Source: Serendipita indica DSM 11827 (taxonomy: Eukaryota; Basidiomycota; Agaricomycetes; Sebacinales; Serendipitaceae). From it: a stretch of DNA of 64,000 nucleotides. The notes under the pieces are model-generated. The model saw only the letters and a list, made by a program, of their open reading frames with translations, did not search any database and was not told where the DNA came from. The DNA lies in assembly GCA_910890315.1 (NCBI GenBank), contig CAJVGD010000002.1:1-64000 (forward strand), written 5' to 3'. Made by a program: the position numbers and the translations under genes. Below are positions 24,124 through 39,032 of this stretch, piece by piece (positions within the stretch are counted from its first letter, which is position 1; the number at the start of each line of letters is the position of its first letter).

Positions 24124-24561
24124 TCACTGAGGCGGCACTTCTCCTGCAAGAATCTTCTTGCCAAGCTCTTTCTGTTCGTGATCTCCGCTGACCGTACCAC
24201 GATGGATCTTGACATAGGCGCGGACCTGGTCCTTGAAAGGGAGCTTTCCCTCGACGACCTCGACTCGGGGCTCTTGTCCGGCCTCGACACCTCGCGTGGG
24301 GTCGTTGAGATCCATAGCACCAGCTGGCTGGTTGGCATTAGGATTGTAGACATGGGCTGGGTCTGGGTGAGGGTGTACGAGCCCGTGCATGTTCTGTGGC
24401 TGCTGGCCGGTGGTCGGAGGAAGTTGGGTCGAGTGTGTTCCAGCCACAGGTGGATTCACGGCGTCGTTGTTTCCAGTTTGACCGAGGTTGTAGAGCATCT
24501 GAGGATGCGGTTCGCCCTCGATGGGTCGTGCATCCAGTGGCTCAGAGATTTCCTTGACCAA
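24124..24561 (-). CDS. Small conserved hypothetical protein
   Basis: An uninterrupted frame of 145 codons, MVKEISEPLDARPIEGEPHP to ILAGEVPPQ. The middle is proline-, asparagine- and histidine-rich and looks disordered. The C-terminal part, KLPFKDQVRAYVKIHRGTVS followed by GDHEQKELGKKILAGE, looks folded and conserved in character, and I have seen similar tails in basidiomycete hypothetical proteins. There is no known function. It is convergent with the oxidoreductase, with 56 bp between stops. A longer antisense open frame covers the same stretch but has no family features. Confidence 0.6.
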   Translation of the reverse strand: MVKEISEPLDARPIEGEPHPQMLYNLGQTGNNDAVNPPVAGTHSTQLPPTTGQQPQNMHGLVHPHPDPAHVYNPNANQPAGAMDLNDPTRGVEAGQEPRVEVVEGKLPFKDQVRAYVKIHRGTVSGDHEQKELGKKILAGEVPPQ

Positions 24562-25169
24562 TGCTCAGGGATTGCGTTCGCTAGACCAGGAAAGGCTAGA
24601 ACGTACTGGTTTTGTGTGTTTCTTTCCTGGGAGATGCATCGTTGTGGATATGGAAGAGTCCAAGTTGTGAAGCAAACATTGGGAGGGCCGGGGTTTTGTG
24701 ACATCACTTGGCTTTGCTCCAACGCGCGCTTGCTGTTTCAGTCACACAGATTATATAGTATTGATTGGACATCAAATGCACAGAAGGATGTCAAGTTGGA
24801 CGCCATTTGAGCCCCGGGACCATCTACTGGAACAAGTGATTATGGTGTATGCTTGGGATCAAAAAACATGCCTCCATAACGATCCTTATCACACTTGGGA
24901 GACCTGCTTCTATGTGAGCTTGGTAGTTTGGAGCTTGACTTCTATAGAACTTAATTATTTCTAAGGTTACCAAAGTAAGCATTCCATTGCTAATAAAGTT
25001 CTAGTCTGGATTTGTAATCGACTCAGCCCTAAGCGTTGACAATCATCGGCAAAGCCAAATCGCCGTCCAGGCTTGGACTTTAACCACTACCGCCTTCAAA
25101 ACTCGCACTCCATCTTTGACCGTCGATACTCTTAGATTTACTTCAAAATCCAACATTTCTTCTAAAACT
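24562..25169. other. divergent intergenic region upstream of DED1
   Basis: About 600 bp between the divergent starts of the small hypothetical gene and DED1. AT-rich near 24940-25020. No gene is supported. Confidence 0.5.
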
Positions 25170-27300
<2,131 letters not shown>

Positions 27301-27954
27301 ACGCGCCATGTTCGACGCAAGCAAATTTCACGACAAGACGGACTCTGTCCGCTATGAACCTTTATGCATCTTAAATTTCGATTCACACCATAACGACGAC
27401 TTGGGCGCAAAACTCCAAGTTTGTTTCAACTATCCGATATGCATCCTATGCGGTCCCTAACTGGGGCCATCCCACGCAACCTTTTGTTTTCACCATCGGC
27501 TCGCATCATCTACATTACGCTGCTCTCAAGTCTCCTGCAAGTCGTTTGTCCTGTTTTTCATTCCAATTGTGGTTCTGCGGTGACCATGGCTCACCGACCA
27601 TTTGTGATTCCTGTGTGGCCTACATTATTCTTTCGTCTATGTTCTGTGTGTTCTGCATTCATCATCATCCCACATCCCTCTTCCCTAGTAGACGCGTCGG
27701 CCACGCACCCAGCATTTTCCCTCCATCGCAGGGACCACCCATACAGACTCGAGCATTTGAGACCATAGCATAGAGCATCGTGATCCTATCTTGTACGCTA
27801 GCCACCTACCTTAGTAGAATTTTATATAATCGTGTTCTCTCTCATTTGACACAACTCCTGTTCTATAAGCCGGGCTCTAGTGGCTCTTTGCACCTTGAAC
27901 CTTGCCTTGTCCTTCGAGTAAACCACGTCAGCTGCCGGGGACGGCCAACCAAAA
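27301..27954. other. intergenic, DED1 3' region
   Basis: About 650 bp between two plus-strand genes. It has a pyrimidine-rich stretch and a tttatataat-like sequence near 27820. No coding potential is evident, so it is probably the DED1 3' UTR plus the promoter of the next gene. Confidence 0.5.
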
Positions 27955-29700
27955 ATGGCGGCGAATTTAGATTCGTCTCCAACTACGATACACAACGACT
28001 CGCTGTCGTTTCGAAGGGTCAAGCCACTGCCCAAGCGGAGGCGGACGGCTGGCGCGGGCACACGCACGGGCTACGATCAAGCTGAGATCAACTCATTTAG
28101 CTTTCATGAGCCTCAGGCGCTCGCAGCGCTTGCTGACGTGCAAGCACGGCCCTATTTCAGCCCACTGTCCGCCCAGCAAGCCATCCGGGAGCTCTTTACA
28201 AACGACAGTCCAGATCCACGTATTCTTGCAGACTTTACAGGTCTGTACGCAAACCCGACGTCGCCTCCTTATCGCACGACGGCTCACCATGAAGACGAGC
28301 GCGAGGAACCGCTCGAGGGAGAGTATGTGGATCATTTCCAACTTCCTTCCAACACCAAAAAGCGTAAAGTTCCTGGGATCAACCACTCGACGGCGTTTGG
28401 CGCCAGTGAGCCAGTAGGACTTGGCTTGGGGACGACTCAGCAGCACACAGAGAACGTCTCGGAAGAGGGAGCAACGTCCTCTCCAACTCAGCGTTACAGG
28501 GAGAACAGCATGGATGATTCAGAGGCTACGTTGGCCCCGAACAAGTCTATTTTGCCGCTGCGTGCGGCCAAGAATCAAAGACAGTCGTTGATCACGCGAG
28601 CTGGATTGAGAAGAAAGGCGTTGATCAACTCTAGGAGAAAACAGTTCTTCTCCGTGTTGGAAGAACTGCCTGAATGCGATCCTCTTGCAATCGAGCTGGC
28701 CCTCGCTGCACGATATCCCCAGCTAGACCTGTTATTCGATTCTGGACCACGCGATCCGCTGCGAAACTCGCGGAGATCGAACCCAAAGTCGTCGATCTCT
28801 GTATCGTCTGCGGCATCCGACGAGGCTGCACCCAAGGCTCCCAGTGGGCGTTTTACGTTTACTCATCCATGCTCATGTAAGCATTTGAGCAATGTCTCAG
28901 GACCGGGCAGGTGACTGATCCATGTGCGCCTGTAGCATCAAATCGAATGATTGTGATCAAGGCTGAAGCCGAGCGATGTCAATTGCTTTTCGCAAAGGAG
29001 CTCGAGTTACATACCGAGCGGGCCATTGTGGCTGCCGAAAAGGTTGCGGCCACCGCTGAGCCTCCTGCAAAGAGCAGAAAGCGTGCGGCTCCAACAAATC
29101 AGCCCAACCTTGCTTTGGCTCCTCGTCTCGACAGCGACTCGCTCTCTGGAGACCAATCACTGTTTGGGAAGAATCGCCAGAAGAAGAAGAAACGCTCGGC
29201 GCTCGCCAATGCATCTAATCCACACCATTTGCGCAACTATGTGCCTTCGAGACTCCCTCAGCAAGCACCGCCAATGACACAGGCATCTTTGGCTGCCGCC
29301 AACTTTCTCAGTCCACCACCTTTACGTTTTCTGTCGGCGCAGATACCGCCCAGGCGTCGGGCGAGACATGACGAGGTCTGTCGCTCTTAGCGCCACCTTG
29401 GTCTCCCCCATCGACGAGTGGATCTGTGCAACATGCGAGTATAGCCTATTCTACGGGGATGAGAATGCGTTTCGCAAGGCAGTGCGAAACCGCAAACGCA
29501 TCCTCTTACGTCGTCGAAAGGCTAGAGAGCGTGCTGCAGCTGCCGCAGGAACTATTGCTCCTGCTATCCCCGACAAGAGTGCAAACATCGAGCATCCGGA
29601 TATTGATCTGCCTATTCGCGATGTACCTCTAGCGGCGACGGCGCAGCCCCGCGTTAGGAGACAAGTGGCCGGTGCAGATGTATCCGACACGCTCAAATGA
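27955..29700 (+). CDS. Unrecognised nuclear protein with CxxC and basic C-terminus
   Basis: It starts MAANLDSSPTTIHNDSLSFR with an early basic cluster (KPLPKRRR). Three exons: the long first one to 28876 (joining HPCSS to NRM), the second ending at RRRARHDE, and the third beginning WICATCEYSLFYGDENAFRK. The first two contain nuclear-signal-like clusters (TKKRKVPG, KNRQKKKKRSA). The likely folded parts are RAGLRRKALINSRRKQFFSV with LEELPECDPLAIELALAARY, and the C-terminal CxxC segment followed by RNRKRILLRRRKARERAAAA. The last intron is about 43 bp, at the short end. I do not recognise the family. A chromatin-associated role is only a guess. Confidence 0.65.
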
Positions 29701-29961
29701 CATTAGGACAGATTGAGTTTGCTGAAATTTTTTTGGCTCTTATATCTGATTGGAACAGTCTCACAAATTCTCGTCGCTTGATTTAGTTCTTTGTCGTGCT
29801 CTTGGGTATCTGCAATTACATTGCTTTCACAAAATTTTGTGTGACCGTTCAATGGGGTGGCTGTTTGCCAACACAGTTCTTGCTTCCACCCGCCACTTTC
29901 ACTTTCACTTATTTTGCTATCTATCGACTTTTTACAGTACTCTTCACTTATTACCACTCTC

Positions 29962-32694
29962 ATGTCGCCAACAAATGATGCTTCTCATACCCCAAAACGC
30001 ACAAGACGCAATGCAGATCCACGGATGATTGGTAGTTGGAAGTTGGGCAAAACGATTGGAAAGGGAAGCTCTGGTATGTCCCTCAAGCTAGATAAACTCT
30101 GTTAGACTTCTATATGCTCACGAGGAAACTCCAGGACGCGTCAAAATTGCGCGCCATGTCAAAACGGGCGAATACGCTGCCGTCAAGATTGTGTCCAAGC
30201 AAGCCCTTGTCACATCTCGCCTCTCAATGGCTGGCATTAGCGAACACGCGGACAAGATTCTCCTTGCCATTGAACGCGAGATTGTCCTCATGAAGCTCAT
30301 TGACCATCCCAACATTTTGAGTCTTTACGACGTTTGGGAGACGCCAAACGAGCTTTATCTCATTCTCGAGTACGTGCCCAACGGCGAGCTGTTTGATCAT
30401 CTCGTCGCCAAAGGTCGTTTGTCAATGGAAGAGGCATTGCAGTACTTTCAGCAAATCATCTCCGCCGTCGATTATTGTCACCGCTTCAATATTGCTCACA
30501 GAGATCTCAAGCCTGAGAATTTGCTCCTCGACCGTGACTACAATATCAAGGTGGCGGACTTTGGCATGGCGGCTTGGGAAGGCGGCACAGGCATGTTGGA
30601 GACATCCTGTGGATCACCTCACTATGCTAGTCCAGAGGTCGTTCAAGGCAAAGCATACAAGGGGTGTATTTCGGATGTGTGGTCCTGCGGCGTCATTCTT
30701 TATGCGCTCTTGGTCGGTAGACTCCCATTTGATGACGACAATATTCGCCGGCTGTTGGAAAAGGTCAAACGAGGTGCCTTTGTGATGCCTATCGACGTTC
30801 CTCTCGCAGCGCAGGACCTATTGGCGCGAATGCTCGAAAAGGATGTTGACAAGCGCATCACAGTCCAGCAGATTCTAGTCCATCCGTGGTTCACTTGTCG
30901 CTCGCCGAAGCCTCTACGTGCACCGATGATCCCTCCACCATCACCCACTAGCATCATCCGTCCAGTCAAGTCTGTCACGGATATTGATGCCGACCTCTTC
31001 GCAAGTCTTCGCACACTGTGGCACGGTACGTCAGACGAACAAATTATCGACGGCTTGCTGAACGAAGAGTGCGCATTTCTTATTTGTAATGGCGCGTTCT
31101 GACTGAGATTATAGGAAGACTTGGGAGAAGGCTGTCTATCATCTTCTGCTGCAGTATCGTACCAAGAGACTGGAAGACTATGGTGGCGAGTTCGAAACTC
31201 CTGTGCCACTGGTCCCAAAGGAGAAACCGTTGCCAGAAAGGCCGCCAGTGTCCCCTGTTCAAGATCTGCCACAAGATACTGTATCGAATACCAAGCCTCA
31301 AGAGTTAGCTGTCACTGCGCCTCTTCGTCTCTCAACTCCAGCAGGTCCTAGACCGCCTCCGGTCGTAGCCAAACAACAGAGCACGTTGAGAGAGAAGCCG
31401 CCTATGACGATCCGAATTGTGGTCCCGGATGTAGGACTCAACAGAGCGATCTCAGACGACAGTCCAAAACTTCCTTCTATTCCTTTGACCACTCTCGGAG
31501 GAAAGTATCGAGCAGTTCTTCACTCGCATTGTGGATACTACCAACAAGCATCCTCACCCTGCTTCAGAACTAGTACCACCCAAAGACGTTCGCCTTGCGG
31601 CCATTGTTGTAGAGGACGACGACGGAAGGTTTGCTGATGCTGAGGATGACACCAGCATCTCCGAACGTAGCTCTCCTTGTAGCAGTGTGATGACACGCAA
31701 ATCATCTGCCACTACCTCAGCGACCTCGACAACCTCTGGTCGAGCATCTCCAGTAGGGCTAGGCATCTCTACGCAGTTACGTGGGCACCCTGTAACAGGT
31801 CCAAGAGCCCAAGTCTTCAATTCTTCCCGTAACCGGCGTCAATCTATCCCGGTAGGAGCTCCGTCACAGAGTACCGGGTCACCCAGATCTATGGACCAGA
31901 ACGCAACTGTACCAACGTCCCAGCCTCTAGTGCACTCCTCTGAAAAGGAGAACTCGACTTCAGTGCGGTCGAAAGTGCGACCTAGAGCAGGAACGACCAG
32001 CACAACCACCATCAGACCAGCTCCTGGGGGAGCTTCACTCGAAAGAAGACGCACTCTAGGAGATCGGCATGTTCAGATCGTCCTTCCCGGTGAAGATTCT
32101 GCGATGCGGAAGAATCAAACACATCCAGGTATGGAATCTACACTACTTCTATCGGTGTCTCACCCGCGACAGGAATACATACCCCTCAAAAGGAGCGTAG
32201 GTCATCCCTCTCCGCGCCTGTCATTGAGAAGGCAACATGGTTTGGAAATCTGTTCAAGTTCAAGCCAGCGTCCTTCAACCTTCTCTCGGTCTATGACATG
32301 GCCGCTACACGAGATGAATCCAGGCGGCTCTTGACGGGCATGGGCGTGCTTGTGATGGTAGAAATTTCGGGACATCTTTCCTGCCATTTTACTGGAGCGG
32401 TTGGTCAGTGTTATCTTATCCCTGAAGTAAGCCTCTTGCTAATGAGTCTCAGATCCTTCTGGTGTCATGGCTACTGTGAAACCTGCCAAGTTCAGAGTCG
32501 AGTTCCATGGCGTGATACGGTCGCAGTCAGTTTCTGGCTTTATTACATCCGTCCAAATGATCCAAGAAAAGGGCGCATTTTCAACCTGCAAGCTACTATA
32601 CAATCGTCTTCGGCGCGAATGGGAACTGGATGCTCCCGTCTCCATCTTGAAAACGCCCAAGACCCCGGGCGGCTTCAATGAAAGTTCAGCGTAG
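29962..32694 (+). CDS. Gin4/Hsl1/Cdr2-type Ser/Thr kinase (NIM1-related)
   Basis: Kinases of this group sit at the septin collar or cell cortex and relieve Wee1 inhibition of mitosis. It starts MSPTNDASHTPKRTRRNADP, then WKLGKTIGKGSSG (glycine loop split by an intron), AAVKIVSK (lysine), HRDLKPEN catalytic loop, DFGMA, the activation segment LETSCGSPHYASPEVV, and SDVWSCGVILYALLVGRLPF. A UBA-like helix region (DEQIIDGLLNEE, then KTWEKAVYHLLLQYRTKRLE) follows, then a long Ser/Thr/Pro-rich region. The C-terminus ATVKPAKFRVEFHGV, then MIQEKGAFSTCKLLYNRLRR and EWELDAP, looks like the KA1-type membrane-binding domain. It has about six introns. Confidence 0.87.
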
Positions 32695-32826
32695 AGGGCA
32701 GACTTGGACGATCAAAGTTGGTAAATATTCGCATACACAATAGACGATGTATTCTGGTCCTCTTGAAGACATCATTCTTCATCACTTTGAACATCCAGAA
32801 ATGCCAAAGGATTGGTCTAGGGGTAG

Positions 32827-34353
32827 TTAGACCGTTGCTTCACTAGAAGCACTAGAAGTTACCTTTCTCTTAGGAGCGGAGGATCTAGTCACTACCTCTT
32901 CTTCATCCCCCGATGAAGGTTCTGGGTCATGCTTCTTCTGAGGACGCTTGCTCTTCTCTTCTTTTGCAACACCACGACGAGCGTCAAACTGCTTGATATC
33001 CTCTATGGTGAAAGTGAATATTACACTGAGGACGAGTATCGCGCCCGCGTACCAAGTTCCTCTGCAAACTCTCGCTGTGCCTTGATCTGCTTGGCCTTTT
33101 CCATGCTCAGTCGACCCGTCATTCCAAGTCCTTCTAAGATCTCTTTAAGTCGTGAGATTTGTTTCTTTGGGTTGTCCTCGATGCCCTCAAACTCTTTTGC
33201 CCTGCATCGAGTTACGATGCTTCCATGTCGTCCACAAAGGCTTACCATTTCTTCCTCACGCCACAAGCAACCACGAAAGATTTGAGGCGTTTGACTTGCT
33301 CTTCGTTGCTGTCCGCCTATTGCAAATGAGTGAGTATTCCACAACTTAAAGGATACTTACTGGTACATCAGACTTTCCCTTTCCTTTGGATTTTTTCTCT
33401 TTTGGCGCATCTGTTTGTTTGGAAGCTCTCTATTTACCGTATCAGTGTCAACTGCAGCTGGATAGATGAACAAGTACCTTCTTCTTTGGCTCTCCCTTTG
33501 TCTTTTTCGGCTTGACAGGGCTGTTGTTGTCAAGCACAGAGAGGTCAGAATCGCTCAGCTGCACAGGCAATGAGCTTTATATTCGGAGTGATAATTTACG
33601 GTTACCTCCACCACAGCAGCAGCCGGGGCCCTCCCCTTCTTCCCTGGAGGACTGAGACTACCAGCCTTGAAAGAATTAATATAGCCGTGGACGAACAAGT
33701 CCGCTCACCTCTGGTGTTTTAGGCGGTTTGGGATCCGAATTGTTGTCGCTGTCCGAATCGACTGGCTTTGCTTTTCGATTACCGGGCTTTGAGGGTTTGA
33801 ATTTAGTCTCTGGCTCTTCTTCTTCATCGCTGTCGATAACAGCCTGACTCTTGCTCGGACCAACCTATACGACAGTCAGGAAGACCATTACCCAAACCTA
33901 GGACCCACCTTCTCTTTCACACTCAATTTCTGCTCTTTCTTCGCCTTCTTGGCTGGTGGATGTTCCTCTTCTGCGTCTTCGGCTGGCTTGCGCTTCTTCG
34001 AACCAGACTTTGCAACTTTTGTATTTGATGGTTCCTTGTCTTCTGTGTCGTTTGATACAGCCTGCGCTATCGGTAAACGGCCTAGGACTATCACCAAAAC
34101 CACATACCTCTACGGCGATTTTTGTTGCCAGTTCCTTGAGGCGTGCTTTGAAATCTGAATCCCCCATTTCGTCTTCATCGAATAACTGGTTTGACTTGAC
34201 GAATTTCTTGACATCTCCCCACGAAGGCCTTGAACCGTCGTCATTGAGTGACAAGTCGAAACGCAAGCCCGCAACTCACAGTGGCTCATTTGCATCCTTT
34301 TTCCTCTGAACTTCGGCGCGAAAAACGCGTTCAAACCGCTCGAGGTCAGCCAT
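32827..34353 (-). CDS. HIRIP3/Chz-like histone chaperone
   Basis: It starts MADLERFERVFRAEVQRKKD. The second exon LNDDGSRPSWGDVKKFVKSN carries a DEK-C-like helical domain. The middle exons are acidic and lysine-rich (KKRKPAEDAEEEHPPAKKAK, DSDEEEEPETKFKPSK, SDSDLSV), as in histone-binding linkers. The C-terminal folded part is ADSNEEQVKRLKSFVVACGV followed by RKKWAKEFEGIEDNPKKQIS and RLKEILEGLGMTGRLSMEKA, which matches the conserved end of HIRIP3 proteins (LKSYIxACGVRxxY...LRxxLxxLGxxGxPSLExxK). It ends RKVTSSASSEATV. About nine exons. HIRIP3-type proteins bind H2A/H2B and associate with the HIR complex. Inferred to be nuclear. Confidence 0.78.
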
Positions 34354-34457
34354 CGTCTGGGAGATGAGGAGTTCAAGGCGCGTCAACCACTGACGACCAC
34401 AATTTGAATCCCAATGTGTACAAATTTCATTCGTCTAGTCTGCAACAACGTGATACT

Positions 34458-37400
34458 CTAATGCACTATTTCTACAACGAGGTCTCCTTGGTTGAGGGAA
34501 TCGCCTTCGTGGACAACTACCCGCTTGACATGTCCAGAAACAGGAGCAGAGACGGCGCTCTCCATCTACATGCAAATTCAGTATGACGAATAAACAGAAT
34601 CAGTGGAATACCGACCTTCATCGCGCTCTGGATACAGAGAATATCGCCCTTTTTAACCTCCTGGCCTTCCTTGACGCGAACTTCGACAACAACACCAGAC
34701 ATCGGTGCACCGACCGAGCCAGGATCCGTTGTAGCTCGCTCTCTGGATACAGTTTCGACGGCTGCCGAGCGATCCTCTACCGGGACGGCACGGACTTCAC
34801 CATTGACCTCGAACCAGACATCACGGGTTCCCTTGCCCTCTGTGACCGAACCAATTGCCATCAAGCGGATGATGAGCATCTTGCCCTTCTCAATCGAGAT
34901 GTGCATCTCCTCGCCAATATCAGGGCGACCCAGGAAGTAGCGGGTTGGAATGACGCTAGGAGTGCATGAGCCAACGAGGACCCTACTTGAAGCAGCGGCT
35001 TACCTGAGGTCACCAAACTTCTCTACAAAGCCTTGATACTCCTCGAATACCTTGGGGTACATCGCGTATGACATGACATCGACATCGGTAATGTGTTTGC
35101 CAAACTTGGCTCTGAGATCTGCCTTCATCTTCCTGAAGTCCATTGGTGGAAGGTTGGCGCCCGGTCGACCATCAATACGTGGCTTGTCGCGGATAATGTG
35201 CGTGCGGAGTGGTTCGGGGAAACCGCCATAAGGTTGACCGAGATATCCTTGGAAGAACTCGACGACAGACGACGGGAAGTCTAGATTCTCTGCTTGAGCC
35301 TTGACTTGCTCAGCAGTTAGGTTGTTTGAAGTCATCCACTGAGCAAAGTCGCCGACAACCTTGGAGGACGGGGTGACTTTGATAATATCGCCACAGAGTT
35401 GATTCGCTTCAATGTATTTCTTCTTAATCTCCGACCATTGTGTGCCAAGGCCAAGCTGAGAAGCTTGGAACTATACAATGTTTGTCAACGGCGCGAGTAA
35501 CCTATCGTGAGCCTTACCATCAAGTTTGTATATTGACCACCAGGCATCTCGTGTGCAAACACACTAGAGTCCGAAGCACGCACGTTTGCCTCGAAGCAGC
35601 TGTAAAGTTGTCTGACTTGGCTCCAGTAGAGATTCAATGCCTGAATATCGGCGTAGCGAATGCCAGTTCCGAGTGTAGTCTGCTCAAGTGCCATGCAAAC
35701 GGCACCCATCGAAGGCTGGGAGGTCACACCAGACATGCCTAATCATTGATCAGAATCAGTAGTCACCTGGGACTCGTACTCACTATCAATGGCCACGTCG
35801 ACGACGTCAGCTCCGGCAACGGCGGCTGCAATCATCGTCGCAGCTGCAATACCAGCAGTATCGTGAGAGTGGACGTGGATTGGGAGATCAGGATACTTCT
35901 TGCGAATGGCACCAATGAGACTTGGAGGAGTCAGAACGGGTAAACCCAGGACAAAAAACGTACAGAGTGGCGGCCATTGGCTTCATCAAACCAGCCATAT
36001 CCTTGATACCGAGCACATGAATTCCTTCGGCGACGAGTTGGTCCACAAAGTCGAGATAGTACTCTAGAGTGTACTTCTTCTTGTTCTGATCGGCGACATC
36101 TCCACTGTAGCAAACAACCGCCTCGCAGACACCACCAGCCTTCTTGGCCGCGTCGATGCCGAGTTTCATCTACGAGAAGTTAGACAAGCGATGGTACCTT
36201 TATGCTCGACATACGTTTTCTATAACCGGTATGAGCACAATGCACAACTTATGTAGCCTACTCACCGATGTAGTTTAGTGAGTCAAACACACGGAAGATG
36301 TCAAGACCATTCTCGACTGCCTTCTTGCAGAAGTCGTAGATTGCATTATCCCTAGAACAGAGTAAGCTCGATAGAGGGGGATCGACGACTACGTACGGGT
36401 AGCTGGTATATCCGACTGCGTTTGCGCCACGGACAAGGGCCTGCAGGGGAATGTTGGGAACAAGCTTCCTAAGAGTCCTCTGCAAGATAATCAGCGACTA
36501 CTAGGCTTTACTGAATTTGTACTCACGAGGCGCTCCCATGGATCTTCGTAGAGGAAACGCATTGCGACGTCAAAGGTTGCACCACCCCAGCATTCAAGGG
36601 AGTATGCGTTTGCCAAAGCCCAGCTCGTCTCCTTTGCAATGTTGACCATATCAATCGTACGGAGACGAGTGGCGAGCAGCGACTGATGGGCATCGCGCCA
36701 GGTCGTGTCCATGATGAGCGTTCCAGGATATTGGCGAACAGCTTTCGCAAACGCCTCTGGTCCCTGGTTGACGATAATGTTGCGCCACCCAACCTCGCAG
36801 GGAACCGAGGTGTCGAGCGGCGGACCATTCTCTGGATCGGTGCGATCCTGTAGTGTGGGAATAACCACATCCGTCTTGAGGCCCGGTTCACCCTGATTGG
36901 CTGTCAGACCAGAAGTTATTCTGCCAAGCCCCACAGAAACGAACCATTTGACCTTTGATCGAACTTCCGTTGACAGCCAAATCTCCGAGATAGGCAAGAA
37001 GCTTCTGAGCGCGGTTCTGAGTCTGAACCAGCTTGAAAAGGTCAGGAGTATCATCGATGAACTGGGGGGAAGCTGAGTTGAAGCCTCTAGATGTCAAAGA
37101 TTTGATCGCACCGTAGTCCACGTTCGCCCTCCAATGAACACGTCGTGGGTCAAGAGTCGGAACAAGAATGGAATATTGGTCTATCGTTCTTCAGTGTCGA
37201 GCACGTTCGTCACAAGAGATATTACCTTGACACCCCGGATACGGAATTCGACCAATGCACGAAGCATCTTTCTACGAGCGACCTCGTATGTCGTTCCGGA
37301 AACGGTCACCTTGACGAGCAAACTATCATAGTGAGGCTAGAGAGAATGAGTCTTGGCTTATTATAACGAGATATACATACCGTAATCTGGGCACCTGCAA

Positions 37401-38831
37401 AACCGGAACTAGCGTCAAGTCGGACACCATTGCCACCCGCGCTACGATAGACCTCAATTTTGCCGGTGTCTGGCTGGAAGTTTGCCGCCGCGTTCTCAGT
37501 GGTGACACGACACTGGATGGCATATCCGCGCTTTGTGATATTCTCTTGCGTAAGGCCGAGTTGGGGGAGCGTTGCACCAGCAGCAATCTGAATCTGGGCG
37601 GCGACGATATCGATACCCGTGATTTCCTCTGTATAAACACGTGAAACACTCTACTCAAACATGTTCGAAATACACTTACCCGTGATGGTGTGCTCGACCT
37701 GAATACGAGGGTTGATCTCGATAAAGTAGTGGCGACCCATCTGGTCCACCAGGAACTCTGCAGTACCTGCGTTGCGATATTGGACACTCTCAGCGAGCTT
37801 TAGTGCATCACTCAGGATAGCCTGTCGGACATCTTCTGGCAGATTCGTTGCGGGGGCGACTTCGACCACCTTTTGGTGCCTTCGCTGAACGGAGCAATCA
37901 CGTTCAAAGAGATGTACGTAGTTTCCTTGACCATCTGCGAGCAATTGCACCTCGATATGTCTGGGCTTGTCGAGGAAGCGTTCGATAAAGACGGTACCGT
38001 CTCCAAAGGCCGACTTTGCTTCGCTGACGGCGCGAGTAAAGGCGTCCTTGAACTCTGTTTGTTCACGAACGACACGCATACCACGACCACCTCCACCCAT
38101 GGCGGCCTTGATGATCACTGGGAAGCCATACTCTTCGATGAACGACGCGCCCTCTTCATACGATCCGACGGGGCCAGGTGTTCCTGGAACGACGGGGACT
38201 CCGATCTTCATCGCAATAGTCCTTGCCTTTGTCTTATCGCCTAGGGCATCGATGACTTCCGGAGACGGACCGACGAAGGCAAGTCCGGCTTGCTCAACCT
38301 TGCGCGCAAACTCTGCATTCTCGGAGAGGAAGCCATAGCCTGGATGGATCATGTCGACGCCATGCTCGAGAGCGATGCGGATAATGTCGTCTTGTGCGAG
38401 ATATGCAGCAACCGGGGTCAATCCTTTGCCGACCTGGTACGCTTCGTCCGCCTAAGGGGAAGGGTGGGTGGCGCGTGAAACTCGAGCCAGAGACGGAACG
38501 AAGGGGAAACCAAACCTTTTGTCTATGAGCAGACATTCTGTCCTCGTACGAGTAAATGGCAACAGTGTGCATCGCGAGCTCATGTGACGTTCTGAAAACG
38601 CGTATCGCGATTTCCTATCGAGACGCGTTGCGGGCAGATCAGCGCGTAGAAATGGGATCATAAGTAAGAACGTACACCACGGTTTGCGACGAGAATCTTG
38701 GTCAGAGGCCCATGATGGCCTGCTGCCTTTCTACGGATCGTAGAGATGGAGTGCACAGGTGTTCCAGGCGCCGACGGCGTGCCAGGAGCAAAATGAGATG
38801 CCAAACGCGGAGGAAATAGAGGCGCAGACAT
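34458..38831 (-). CDS. PYC1: Pyruvate carboxylase
   Basis: It makes oxaloacetate from pyruvate and bicarbonate using biotin and ATP, and is cytosolic in most fungi. It starts [20 protein letters not shown], has no clear presequence, then KILVANRG. Biotin carboxylase: [38 protein letters not shown] (ATP loop), [31 protein letters not shown]. Carboxyltransferase: [44 protein letters not shown], then [42 protein letters not shown]. The biotin domain has [19 protein letters not shown] and CIQSAMK, joined across the last intron to [20 protein letters not shown]. The biotinyl lysine is in AMK|M. There are about ten introns. Complete. Confidence 0.96.
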
Positions 38832-39032
38832 TCTGGATGGATGGGCGAGGCCGGGTCCAAGGAGGTTTAGCAGCCATTACGCCCAGCGCGCCATCCAAGC
38901 CGGTTCCGTCTCTGTGCAGACGAAGAGACGGGCCGATCGGTAGAGCTCTATCATCAATCTATTCACAGAATATAACACGACGCGTATAAGCCAGCACCCA
39001 CAGCCGAGCAACAAACGCCGCTCACGCAGTCC

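Noticed and set aside
23818-24810. 330-codon plus-strand open frame
   Set aside because: It overlaps the last exons of the oxidoreductase in another frame and is antisense to the small hypothetical protein; no motif or domain.
32808-32835. tRNA A-box-like sequence
   Set aside because: It lies across the HIRIP3 stop codon and has no B box or cloverleaf partner.
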